Source of the DNA: Bacillota bacterium
GTDB taxonomy: Bacteria > Bacillota > Clostridia > Acetivibrionales > DSM-1351
DNA: 64,000 bases
Direction: 5' to 3'
Assembly (NCBI GenBank): GCA_023433945.1
Contig: JAEYTP010000087.1
Location: 3,748-67,747, forward strand
Part shown: positions 17,893 through 25,467 of the stretch, one piece after another
Position numbering within the stretch: position 1 is the first letter of the stretch
Layout of the letters: the number at the start of each line of letters is the position of its first letter
Position numbers and translations under genes: made by a program
Notes under the pieces: generated by a model
The model's database searches: none
What the model was told of the DNA's origin: nothing
Seen by the model: the letters and a program-made list of their open reading frames with translations, nothing else

Positions 17893-19959
17893 CTATGAAT
17901 ATATAATAAAGTAAACGAGCATCAGTATAAGTGCAGCTAAAAAGTACAATAAATAAGTGTGAACACTTCCTGTTTGTACAGAAAATCTCATTTTCCTAGA
18001 GAAATTTATAAAGAATTTGACAATAGGAATATAAAAGTACTTTTCAAAAACCTTTACAGTAGAAACCTTGTATACCCCGCTCTTTACAAAATAAGGGCCT
18101 TCACCTTCTATAACCGACATTTCTCTGGATGGTTTAAATAAGCCTCTAAAAATAATTGTAAGTGGTTTAGAAAAGCCCGTACCAGTGTACTGCATTTTAG
18201 AATCTAGCTGCTGAAAACCACAATCCCATGTAATATAGCGGGTTATTGAGGTCCTCTTTCTAAAAATAAGTATCAGTGAAGCTACAATTGCACCACAAAT
18301 AAGTAACACTGCAGCAAGCCCCAGTACTGACACCTCAAGTTTACCACTGCCAATTGGGTAAACAGGTAGTTTGGTTAATGACCAACTGCTGTCAAAAAGA
18401 CTTGCTCCAATTAACTGCTGACTGATCTTGTCTATGGTATAAATAATTGTCTTTGGGAACACGCCTAAAACAATACAGAGTACACTACCTACTCCTAGTG
18501 CCGTAAGCATTGCTTTATCTGACTCAACTGCATTCTCAGACGAAGTACTTCTAGGCACTCCAAGAAAAGCTATTCCAAATAGTTTTACAAAGCAATATGC
18601 TACCAGGGCTCCTGTAAGAGCCAATACAATAGCAGCTATCAATAGAATAATCGCAAGATATAACTTTGAAATAGAAAGAAAATAAGTAATACCGCTAATA
18701 AGTGTCTGAAAAACCATATATTCACTAAGAAAACCATTGAATGGTGGCACAGCAGATATGGCCAAACAGCCTATTAAAATAAACAGAGAAGCAATCGGCA
18801 TTTTTTTAATCAATCCGCCAAGCTTTTCTATATTCTTAGTACCTGTTGAGATCTGAATTGCACCTGCTCCCATAAAAAGCAAGGATTTAAATACCGAATG
18901 ATTGAGAGTATGTAGCAGTGTTATTGTTAGTGAGATTGCCAGTAAAAAAGGGTTGTTTGCCGCCCTAGCAATAAGCATTATACCAATTCCGCAAAAAATA
19001 ATACCCATATTTTCAATGCTTGAGTAAGCTAGCATCCTCTTGATATTAACTGTTGATACTACTGCATAAGAAATGCCGAGTATAGCAGAAACAAAACCAA
19101 GAACAAGAAGCACTATTCCCCACCAATACGCATTGTTTTCAAATATGTCAAATAGTACCCTTAATAATCCGTACACTGACATTTTTATCATAACACCTGA
19201 CATAAGTGCTGAAATGTTGCTTGGAGCAACGGGATGTGCCGATGGCAGCCATATATGTAGCGGGAAAATTCCTGCTTTTGTACCAAATCCAATAGTGAGA
19301 AAAATAAAGATAACAGTAGCCACGCTAGTAGGAATTTGAGCTACATTGATATTAGCAAGTTCAAAACTACCACCGTAATAGGCTATCAAACTGAAGGCTG
19401 CAATAATAAAAGCAGTCCCTATATGAGTCATGATTATGTAAATTCGGCCCGACTTTTGAACGTCATCTTTGTCGTGCTCATAAATAACCAAGAAATATGA
19501 CGTAAGAGCCATGAGCTCCCAAAGTATAAGAAATAGTAATAAATTACTGCTGGAAACAAGCAATACCAAAGTCAAAATAAAAGTATTATAGAAGAAAGAA
19601 AATAGACATATGTTTCTTCTGTAATAGTAGTGCTTCATGTATCCAAATGAATAAACGGATACAATCAATGATAGTAAAGCTATAATAGATATAAAGAATG
19701 CAGATAAGTTATCAATAGCGAAACTTACGTTGAGAAATGGAATGTTTGTACTAATATTAAAGTTGATACTAATGTCTTGTAGAAATATAAGCTTGTATAT
19801 AGTAGCAAAAAGAATAGTAGCACTTGCTAAAGAGCTAGCTATCCCAGATATAATATTCGAGTGACTAGGGTTTCTATATGTAATAAACGGTACTATTGCA
19901 CCAACTAGAAATAAAATGCATCCGATAAAATAAGTATTAATTATTAATTCTGATGTCAT
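17893..19959 (-). CDS. Ehr complex membrane subunit, HyfB/NuoL-like antiporter-type
   Basis: About 688 aa, first gene of the operon. The antiporter core is clear: FLILWELMALTSYFLVIYE (helix 5 glutamate) and FGTKAGIFPLHIWLPSAHPVAP followed by NISALMSG. The C-terminal 250 residues add further helices and a long cytoplasmic segment (TRYITWDCGFQ), as in HyfB. With the NuoN-like subunit this makes two ion-translocating modules, so the complex is probably energy-coupling. The ATG at 19959 follows GGGGG at ten bases; a longer frame starting at 19983 has no such site. Confidence 0.9.
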   Translation of the reverse strand: MTSELIINTYFIGCILFLVGAIVPFITYRNPSHSNIISGIASSLASATILFATIYKLIFLQDISINFNISTNIPFLNVSFAIDNLSAFFISIIALLSLIVSVYSFGYMKHYYYRRNICLFSFFYNTFILTLVLLVSSSNLLLFLILWELMALTSYFLVIYEHDKDDVQKSGRIYIIMTHIGTAFIIAAFSLIAYYGGSFELANINVAQIPTSVATVIFIFLTIGFGTKAGIFPLHIWLPSAHPVAPSNISALMSGVMIKMSVYGLLRVLFDIFENNAYWWGIVLLVLGFVSAILGISYAVVSTVNIKRMLAYSSIENMGIIFCGIGIMLIARAANNPFLLAISLTITLLHTLNHSVFKSLLFMGAGAIQISTGTKNIEKLGGLIKKMPIASLFILIGCLAISAVPPFNGFLSEYMVFQTLISGITYFLSISKLYLAIILLIAAIVLALTGALVAYCFVKLFGIAFLGVPRSTSSENAVESDKAMLTALGVGSVLCIVLGVFPKTIIYTIDKISQQLIGASLFDSSWSLTKLPVYPIGSGKLEVSVLGLAAVLLICGAIVASLILIFRKRTSITRYITWDCGFQQLDSKMQYTGTGFSKPLTIIFRGLFKPSREMSVIEGEGPYFVKSGVYKVSTVKVFEKYFYIPIVKFFINFSRKMRFSVQTGSVHTYLLYFLAALILMLVYFIIYS

Positions 19960-20040
19960 TGTCAAAAGGCCCCCAAAATACATAAAATTATGTCAAATCA
20001 AGCAATAACACTAGAAATATAATACTACCTGTAAATTGAA

Positions 20041-20226
20041 TTGTCAAATTGGATACGAACCAGTACTACTTATGTAAATCAAGCTCAGAGCTGCTTACTT
20101 CTAATAGATTCCATACTACTCATTTCAACAAGTTCAGAACTACTTTCTTCTATTAGATTCAATACTACTCATTTTCAACAAGCTTAGAACTGCTTACTTA
20201 TATTAGATTTGTACTATTAATTTTCA
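20041..20226. repeat. ~49-bp tandem repeats after the yneA-like gene
   Basis: Three to four copies of a 49-bp unit (plus-strand core TACTACTCATTTTCAACAAG, then AGAACTGCTTACTT and TATTAGATT). The last copy runs into the yneA-like gene: its final codons and stop (ATTTTCAAC complement, VEN-stop) are the end of the unit. The block fills the space between that gene and the Ehr operon. No separate gene seen. Confidence 0.85.
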
Positions 20227-20549
20227 ACTGGCACAACAAGTACGGTATTCTCACAAATAGTTGATGATTCAAGATTGTTTAGTGCTTTTATCTCGCGTAT
20301 GTATCCCCTGATATCACTATGTGTATATTTGCTTGCTATACTCCAAAGGGTATCTCCCTTGCCAACAAAGACATTCTCATATGTAACCGGCTTAGCACCG
20401 AAAGCAGTTGTAGTATAAACAGTAGTAAAGATAATAACACATAGTATCATAAGAAATGTAAAAAATCTCTTCCTATTTGCTAATACATATCTAGTTCTTT
20501 TTGTAGTAGTTTTCATTGTCTTTTTAATACTGTTCTTCTTATTATTCAT
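20217..20549 (-). CDS. LysM-domain membrane protein, YneA-like SOS cell-division inhibitor
   Basis: A 110-aa protein with a basic N-terminus, one transmembrane segment (about residues 30-50, FFTFLMILCVIIFTTVYTT) and an extracytoplasmic LysM domain (VGKGDTLWSIASKYT). This is the YneA architecture, and as in Bacillus the gene is divergent from lexA. In Bacillus YneA delays septation during DNA damage. An SOS box lies between the -35 and -10 elements of its promoter, and another overlaps its leader, so induction on damage is strongly supported. The ATG at 20549 follows AAAGGATG. Its 3' end seeds a tandem-repeat block. Confidence 0.85.
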   Translation of the reverse strand: MNNKKNSIKKTMKTTTKRTRYVLANRKRFFTFLMILCVIIFTTVYTTTAFGAKPVTYENVFVGKGDTLWSIASKYTHSDIRGYIREIKALNNLESSTICENTVLVVPVEN

Positions 20550-20573
20550 ATGTATTCATCCTTTCAAAGCAAC

Positions 20574-20585
20574 AAACATATGTTC
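20574..20585. promoter_or_regulatory. SOS box 1 (yneA-like leader)
   Basis: AAACATATGTTC, one mismatch to the Gram-positive LexA site GAACNNNNGTTC. It lies between the -10 box and the start codon of the yneA-like gene. Confidence 0.75.
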
Positions 20586-20598
20586 TTTTTATAATTAT

Positions 20599-20627
20599 AT
20601 AATACAGAACATATGTTCCGTTGTCAA
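20599..20627 (-). promoter_or_regulatory. promoter of the yneA-like gene
   Basis: Minus-strand TTGACA (20622-20627) and TATTAT (20599-20604) with 17-bp spacing. SOS box 2 sits entirely in the spacer. Confidence 0.8.
20607..20618. promoter_or_regulatory. SOS box 2 (perfect LexA site)
   Basis: GAACATATGTTC, a perfect palindrome matching the Bacillus-type LexA consensus, placed between -35 and -10 of the yneA-like promoter and upstream of the lexA promoter. Confidence 0.9.
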
Positions 20628-20647
20628 TATATCTATTGAAAATATTC

Positions 20648-20659
20648 GAACATTAGTTT
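20648..20659. promoter_or_regulatory. SOS box 3 overlapping the lexA -35
   Basis: GAACATTAGTTT, one mismatch to GAACNNNNGTTC. Its right half overlaps the lexA -35 TTGCTT (20658-20663), giving autoregulation. Confidence 0.75.
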
Positions 20660-20686
20660 GCTTTTTACTGTCAATCATGTTAGAAT
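20658..20686 (+). promoter_or_regulatory. lexA promoter
   Basis: TTGCTT (20658-20663), 17-bp spacer, TAGAAT (20681-20686), followed by the lexA start 31 bp later. Confidence 0.75.
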
Positions 20687-20717
20687 GGTATTAAAATATA
20701 CATATTTGAGGTGTGAT

Positions 20718-21368
20718 ATGTCTAAAAAGAATTCAAACAAGCAGCAAGAGATACTGGATTACGTAAATAAATGTGTTGTTGAAAATGGATATCCCCCATC
20801 AGTCAGAGAAATATGCTCTGCAGTTGGTTTTAAATCTACCTCAACTGTTCATTGCTATTTAGAAAAGCTTATTGAAAGTGGTCAACTTCAGAAAGACCCT
20901 ACCAAACCTAGAGCTATTAAAATCGTAAATAAAAATAAAAGTACCTTCCCTACTGCCAATTCTAGCAGAGCGGGCTATTATACCACGCGTGAAATGGTAG
21001 ATGTTCCTGTTGTAGGTAGAGTTACTGCCGGTCAACCTATATTGGCAGTTGAGAACATTACCGATACCTTCCCATTACCAGTTGATTTTGTACAAAATGG
21101 TGATGCTTTTATGTTGAAAATACAAGGTGATAGCATGATTGAAGCTGGTATATTGGACAAGGACTTTGTTCTAGTCAAGCAGCAAGCTACTGCTTCAAAT
21201 GGTGATATAGTTATTGCACTTATTGGAGATGAAGCTACCTGCAAGACTTTTTACAAGGAAAAAGGACATTACAGACTTCAGCCCCAGAACAGTAGTCTGG
21301 ACCCTATTATTGTAAAAGATGAGCTATCTATATTGGGTAAGGTTATTGGAGTATTTAGAAAGATGTAG
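20718..21368 (+). CDS. lexA: LexA repressor, SOS regulator
   Basis: A 216-aa protein. An N-terminal winged helix (residues 1-65, with PPSVREICSAVGFKSTSTVH) binds SOS boxes. The self-cleavage site is A104-G105 in RVTAGQP; the catalytic pair is S139 in QGDSM and K176 in ATCKTF. RecA-stimulated autocleavage derepresses the regulon. The true start is the ATG at 20718 with GAGGTG just upstream; the open frame extends to 20658, but that part overlaps the promoter. It is divergent from the yneA-like gene and convergent with hfq, sharing a bidirectional terminator. Three SOS boxes lie between it and the yneA-like gene. Confidence 0.97.
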   Translation: MSKKNSNKQQEILDYVNKCVVENGYPPSVREICSAVGFKSTSTVHCYLEKLIESGQLQKDPTKPRAIKIVNKNKSTFPTANSSRAGYYTTREMVDVPVVGRVTAGQPILAVENITDTFPLPVDFVQNGDAFMLKIQGDSMIEAGILDKDFVLVKQQATASNGDIVIALIGDEATCKTFYKEKGHYRLQPQNSSLDPIIVKDELSILGKVIGVFRKM

Positions 21369-21398
21369 TTTAGACTTTTATAGAAAGATGTAAGAATG

Positions 21399-21437
21399 TA
21401 AAAAAGTCTCGTGCTGTAATAGCCGAGACTCTTTTTT
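21399..21437. terminator. bidirectional terminator between lexA and hfq
   Basis: Hairpin AGTCTCG / CGAGACT (21405-21411, 21424-21430) with TTTTTT to the right for lexA and an A-tract to the left that reads as T-tract for hfq on the minus strand. Confidence 0.85.
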
Positions 21438-21479
21438 AAATACATTTTTATATGTATCTTTTATTTCTATTTAATTGTT

Positions 21480-21590
21480 TGTTTTATTCTTACCACTAAA
21501 ATTACCGTTCCTTGTTTTGTTCTTGCCACTAGATTACTGGGCCTTGTTTTGTTCTTGCTCTAGATTACTGTTCCTTGTTTTGCTCATTAA
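21480..21590. repeat. ~32-bp tandem repeats seeded by the hfq 3' end
   Basis: Three units with plus-strand core CTAGATTACTGTTCCTTG then TTTTGTTCTTG. The rightmost (21560-21585) is the end of hfq itself, including its stop codon; two more (21528-21559 and about 21495-21527) follow outside the gene, with a partial one beyond. Confidence 0.88.
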
Positions 21591-21810
21591 AGATAAGATT
21601 TACAACCTTCATTGGGCTAATGGTTGATATTGCGTGCTTGTAAACTAGCTGCTGCTTTCCATCACTGTCTAATACAACTGTAAAATTATCAAAGCCCTTT
21701 ACCATACCCTTAAGCTGAAAACCATTTGTCAAATAAATAGTAACAGCAATATGCTCTTTCCTTACTTGATTCAAAAAAATGTCTTGTAGGTTAATTGTAT
21801 TCTTCACCAA
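21565..21810 (-). CDS. hfq: RNA chaperone Hfq
   Basis: About 81 aa. The Sm1 part ([28 protein letters not shown]) and Sm2 part (KHAISTISP, where Gram-positive Hfq commonly has this rather than the YKHAISTI of E. coli) are both clear, as is the FDNFTVVL between them. It forms a hexameric ring that binds U-rich and A-rich RNA. The start is uncertain: TTG at 21810 is ten bases after AAGGAG, and GTG at 21807 thirteen; the longer frame to 21873 is unlikely because Hfq starts just before NLQD. It is the last gene of the miaB-mutS-mutL-miaA cluster. Confidence 0.93.
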   Translation of the reverse strand: MVKNTINLQDIFLNQVRKEHIAVTIYLTNGFQLKGMVKGFDNFTVVLDSDGKQQLVYKHAISTISPMKVVNLIFNEQNKEQ

Positions 21811-21905
21811 AATAAATCCACTCCTTAAGTTATTTTTATATCTGTGGTTTAATTTTACAGGAAAATTAAACATCGTGCAACACCTATTGCCCTAGAGAAT
21901 TTAAA

Positions 21906-22841
21906 TTATCTCAATTGTCCGTCAATAATAGCAATTGCGGTGCTTACAACATTATCATTATTTCCAATTTTATCTACATTTAACCAATTAATTTCATCCA
22001 TTCTTCTGAACCAGGTTAATTGTCGTTTTGCATACCTGCGGGAATCCCTTTTTATAAGTTCTATCGCTTCTTCAAAAGAGATTTCACCATTGAGATAAGA
22101 TATTATTTGCTTGTATCCTATCCCCTGCATGGCTATATTACAGTCTCCATACCCCATTTCAATTATGTGCTTTACTTCTTGTAGTAACCCAGCCTCCTGC
22201 ATAATATCTACGCGCTTATTAATTCTTGAATAAAGTAGTTCTCTATCCATATTAAGACCGAGCAAAATATAGTTATATTTTGGAGGCATTTGCTTGGATT
22301 GCTCGTTATGAAAGGCTTTTGGTTTCTGCGTCTGATAGAAAACCTCAAGTGCTCTTATTACTCTCTTTATATTATTAGGATGAATGCTTTCTGCTGCTTC
22401 CGGGTCAACACTGCTGAGTTTTTCATGCAAATACTGTGCACCATACTCCTCTGCCTCCTGCTGAAGTTTATTTCTAAGCTCCGGGTCGCACTCAGTCTCG
22501 CTAAAGGTAATATTATTCACAAGTGAGCTTACGTAAAGTCCAGTTCCACCAACAATTATAGGCTGCTTTCCCTTTTTTAATATTTCTTCAATATAATGGT
22601 TAGCCAATTGTGTATACTTAACAACGTTGAAGTCTTCATCAGGATTAACCTCATCAATGAGATAATGCTTAATACCCTGCATCTCTTCGGTTGTGGGCTT
22701 TGCAGTTCCTATATCCATGTATTTGTAAATCTGCATTGAATCAGCAGATATAATCTCACCGTTATAATGCTTTGCCAATTCAATGGAAAGGCTAGTCTTT
22801 CCTGAAGCTGTAGGCCCTACAATAACTATAACATTTTGCAT
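21906..22841 (-). CDS. miaA: tRNA dimethylallyltransferase
   Basis: A 311-aa enzyme adding dimethylallyl to N6 of A37 in tRNAs reading UNN codons. The P-loop GPTASGKTSL is at residues 8-17, followed by SADSMQIYKYMDIGTAKP and GGTGLYVSSL. The C-terminal segment SRRYAKRQLTWFRR is the tRNA-contacting motif. Its product is the substrate of MiaB, encoded upstream in the same cluster. The ATG at 22841 follows GAGGA; spacing from mutL is about 75 bp. Confidence 0.97.
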   Translation of the reverse strand: MQNVIVIVGPTASGKTSLSIELAKHYNGEIISADSMQIYKYMDIGTAKPTTEEMQGIKHYLIDEVNPDEDFNVVKYTQLANHYIEEILKKGKQPIIVGGTGLYVSSLVNNITFSETECDPELRNKLQQEAEEYGAQYLHEKLSSVDPEAAESIHPNNIKRVIRALEVFYQTQKPKAFHNEQSKQMPPKYNYILLGLNMDRELLYSRINKRVDIMQEAGLLQEVKHIIEMGYGDCNIAMQGIGYKQIISYLNGEISFEEAIELIKRDSRRYAKRQLTWFRRMDEINWLNVDKIGNNDNVVSTAIAIIDGQLR

Positions 22842-22918
22842 TTTAGTATCCTCAGTTTTTTATCAGTTAAATTACTATGAACTTATTAGTCAGTAACCAG
22901 AACATATGACTGTTCTGG

Positions 22919-25336
22919 CTACACTATACGCTTAAACATCTTCTCTATCTCATATTTTGTAAGCCTTATAACAGTAGGTCTTCCATGTGGGCAAGTATAT
23001 CTTGTGCCTGTTCTTGTTAATTCCAAAAGTAATTGCTGTACCTCTGCTTCATTTAGCTTCTTATTTGCCTTAATAGCTGCCTTGCAGGCTACTGTATGAA
23101 GTATTTCATCAGCAACAGGCGTATTAATAGGTTTCGCACTACTTTGAAGCTTATTAAGCAGCTCTTGGAATAATTCAGCCGGAGAACATTCTGCTGCGGC
23201 GTATGGTACTCCTCTTATTATGATTGAATTATTGCCAAAATCCTCAAATACCATTCCTATACGTGAGAACAGCTCCTCGTTGGATGTTGCACATATAAGC
23301 TCAACAGGCTGTAAGTGGAGAACCACTGGCTCTAACAATAGCTGTGTAAGGTTTTCCATAGATTCGTATTTGATCTTGAGTCTTTCGTAAATTATTCTCT
23401 CATGAGCTGCGTGCTGATCTACCATTACAAGCTCATCGCCATTTTGAAGTAAAATATATGTGAAAAAGGCCTGTCCTATATATCTCATTGATAAGAGATT
23501 ATTACTATCGACGCTATGCTGTAATGTCTCTGTGTGGCTAATAGCACTATTATTACTAATTTGTATTGAACCCTCGCTACCCGTATCATTGCTGTGCAAT
23601 GATTGTACATGCTCAGTACGAATAAGCGTTTTTTCAATGTCGCTTTCTCGAACTGATTGTACATGCCCATAATTTAGCTGTTTATCAGTATCCGTTTCTC
23701 TTATAGAATGTGTCGGCACAGCTGCTTGCTCAGGCCGAACAGCATTCCCTATTTGTATTGATTGGGTCGAGACATTGTTTTCATTGACATTCAAATTGCT
23801 TAGTCCAACACTATTATCATTAAGCTTGCTCAATTGTGCGTGAAGCTGTGCCGTCACTTGCTTATCAGTAGCTTGTGAGGGCTGTTGCTGCATCACTGAA
23901 TTATACTTATTATAGTCAATTTGCTTATGATGCTGATTACCAAGATTATGCCTTTCTGGTGTTATGCTGATATTATTTGATTCGTCATCAGTCTGCCGAG
24001 CAGTATCAAACGTTTTTATATCGTTACCCTGATGGGTTACACAATCTGCTTTTAGATCATTACCATGCTTGGTGACATCATCTGCATTTATATCAATACC
24101 TTGATGGGTGACATCTTCTGTTTTTATATCGTTACCCTGCCCGCTCACATCTTCTGATTTTATATCGAAACCATGCTTGCTCACATCATCTGCTTTCATA
24201 TCGATACCTTGCTTGCTGACACTACCCTTCTGATTGACAGCATCAGAGCTTATATCCATTGCCTGCTGAACATATTCTTTCTTTTCTGCACCACTGAACT
24301 TAAACAGCTCTCTGTCCTTTTTGGTAACTGTAACGGGTGCAAACAGTTCTTTACCGCTAAGTGCACTAGCCACAGCCATATATATTGTTCTAGTAAGATA
24401 ACTCTCGTCAGCAAATCGCACCTCCATTTTTTGAGGATGTACATTTGCATCAACCAGTAAAGGATTGAGCGTAATATTCAGAACAAAAAACGGAAACCTG
24501 TTTTTCATCAAAATACTGCTATATGCTTGTTCAACAGCATAAGAAACCAGCCTGCTTTTAACATATCGTCTATTAATAAATAATGATTGATAGGTCCTAT
24601 TTGCTCTTGCAGCTTCAGGCTTTCCAACATAACCATGAACCTTGAGCTTTTCATCAGAAAAGTTTACCTCGATAAGGTCTTTAACAACTTCTCTGCCATA
24701 TATGCTGAAAATAGTACTTTTCAAGTCACCATTTCCAGGTGTTCTAAGTGCATTTATTCTATTACTGGTGAGAGAAAATGCTATCTCTGGATAGCCTAGA
24801 GCAATTCTAGTCAGGCTATCAGATATATATCCTGCCTCGGTAGAATCCTTCTTAAGAAACTTATATCTTGCAGGAGTATTAAAGAATAAATCTCTAATAG
24901 TAATTGACGTGCCGACATTACATCCTGTCTGCCTAACCTCCTGGATATTTCCACCACTAATACTCACATACATACCATAGGTGCTATCAGTAGTCTTGGT
25001 TTGAAGCTCAACATTTGATACCGCAGCAATACTTGCAAGCGCTTCACCGCGAAAACCCATTGTCAGAATAGAGTCGAGATCCTCAGCACGCTTAATCTTG
25101 CTAGTTGCATGCCTCTCAAATGCTATTACTACATCGTCCTCAGATATACCTTTACCATTGTCAGTAACTCGTATAGCTGAAATTCCACCATTTTTTATGT
25201 CCACGGAAATACTTGTAGCACCAGCATCTATAGAATTTTCAACCAATTCCTTGACAACTGATGCAGGCTTGTCCACCACCTCACCAGCAGCTATTTTATT
25301 AGATGTATTTTCATCAAGAATAATAATGCTTCCCAT
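22919..25336 (-). CDS. mutL: DNA mismatch repair protein MutL with repeat-bearing linker
   Basis: An 805-aa MutL, longer than the usual 600-650. The N-terminal GHKL ATPase has ELVENSIDAGA, DNGKGI and GFRGEALASIA. The C-terminal endonuclease domain carries DQHAAHERIIYE (near residue 640), the metal-site motif of latent nicking MutL, together with ACKAAIKANKKL and CPHGRPT. Between them a long polar linker includes six copies of a 12-residue repeat (consensus DVTHQGNDIKTE, about residues 370-442; DNA 24010-24235, 36-bp unit). The extra length lies in this linker. The ATG at 25336 follows AAGGAGG. Next to mutS as in most Firmicutes. Confidence 0.97.
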   Translation of the reverse strand: MGSIIILDENTSNKIAAGEVVDKPASVVKELVENSIDAGATSISVDIKNGGISAIRVTDNGKGISEDDVVIAFERHATSKIKRAEDLDSILTMGFRGEALASIAAVSNVELQTKTTDSTYGMYVSISGGNIQEVRQTGCNVGTSITIRDLFFNTPARYKFLKKDSTEAGYISDSLTRIALGYPEIAFSLTSNRINALRTPGNGDLKSTIFSIYGREVVKDLIEVNFSDEKLKVHGYVGKPEAARANRTYQSLFINRRYVKSRLVSYAVEQAYSSILMKNRFPFFVLNITLNPLLVDANVHPQKMEVRFADESYLTRTIYMAVASALSGKELFAPVTVTKKDRELFKFSGAEKKEYVQQAMDISSDAVNQKGSVSKQGIDMKADDVSKHGFDIKSEDVSGQGNDIKTEDVTHQGIDINADDVTKHGNDLKADCVTHQGNDIKTFDTARQTDDESNNISITPERHNLGNQHHKQIDYNKYNSVMQQQPSQATDKQVTAQLHAQLSKLNDNSVGLSNLNVNENNVSTQSIQIGNAVRPEQAAVPTHSIRETDTDKQLNYGHVQSVRESDIEKTLIRTEHVQSLHSNDTGSEGSIQISNNSAISHTETLQHSVDSNNLLSMRYIGQAFFTYILLQNGDELVMVDQHAAHERIIYERLKIKYESMENLTQLLLEPVVLHLQPVELICATSNEELFSRIGMVFEDFGNNSIIIRGVPYAAAECSPAELFQELLNKLQSSAKPINTPVADEILHTVACKAAIKANKKLNEAEVQQLLLELTRTGTRYTCPHGRPTVIRLTKYEIEKMFKRIV
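24010..24235. repeat. in-frame 36-bp tandem repeats in the mutL linker
   Basis: About six copies of a 36-bp unit encoding D-V-T-x-Q/H-G-N/I-D-I-K-x-D/E. Copies differ at both silent and replacement positions. Lies between the ATPase and endonuclease domains. Confidence 0.85.
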
Positions 25337-25467
25337 AGTACCTCCTTCTTCACAATTATATATATACAGTATCTAATTACATTAATCGCATAACCTTAAA
25401 ACTCATAAATTATTTATAATTTAATTATTACTTATTAATCACTACTAATAAATCATTTCTTATCCCA

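Noticed and set aside
12163..19959. Functional membrane-bound [NiFe] hydrogenase (Hyf/Ech)
   Set aside because: Both CxxC ligand pairs of the large subunit are absent, and no hyp maturation genes lie here; called Ehr-type instead.
22898..22922. CCAGAACATATGACTGTTCTGG as a fourth SOS box
   Set aside because: The half-sites GAAC and GTTC are eight bases apart rather than four; it looks like a hairpin after mutL without a T-tract.
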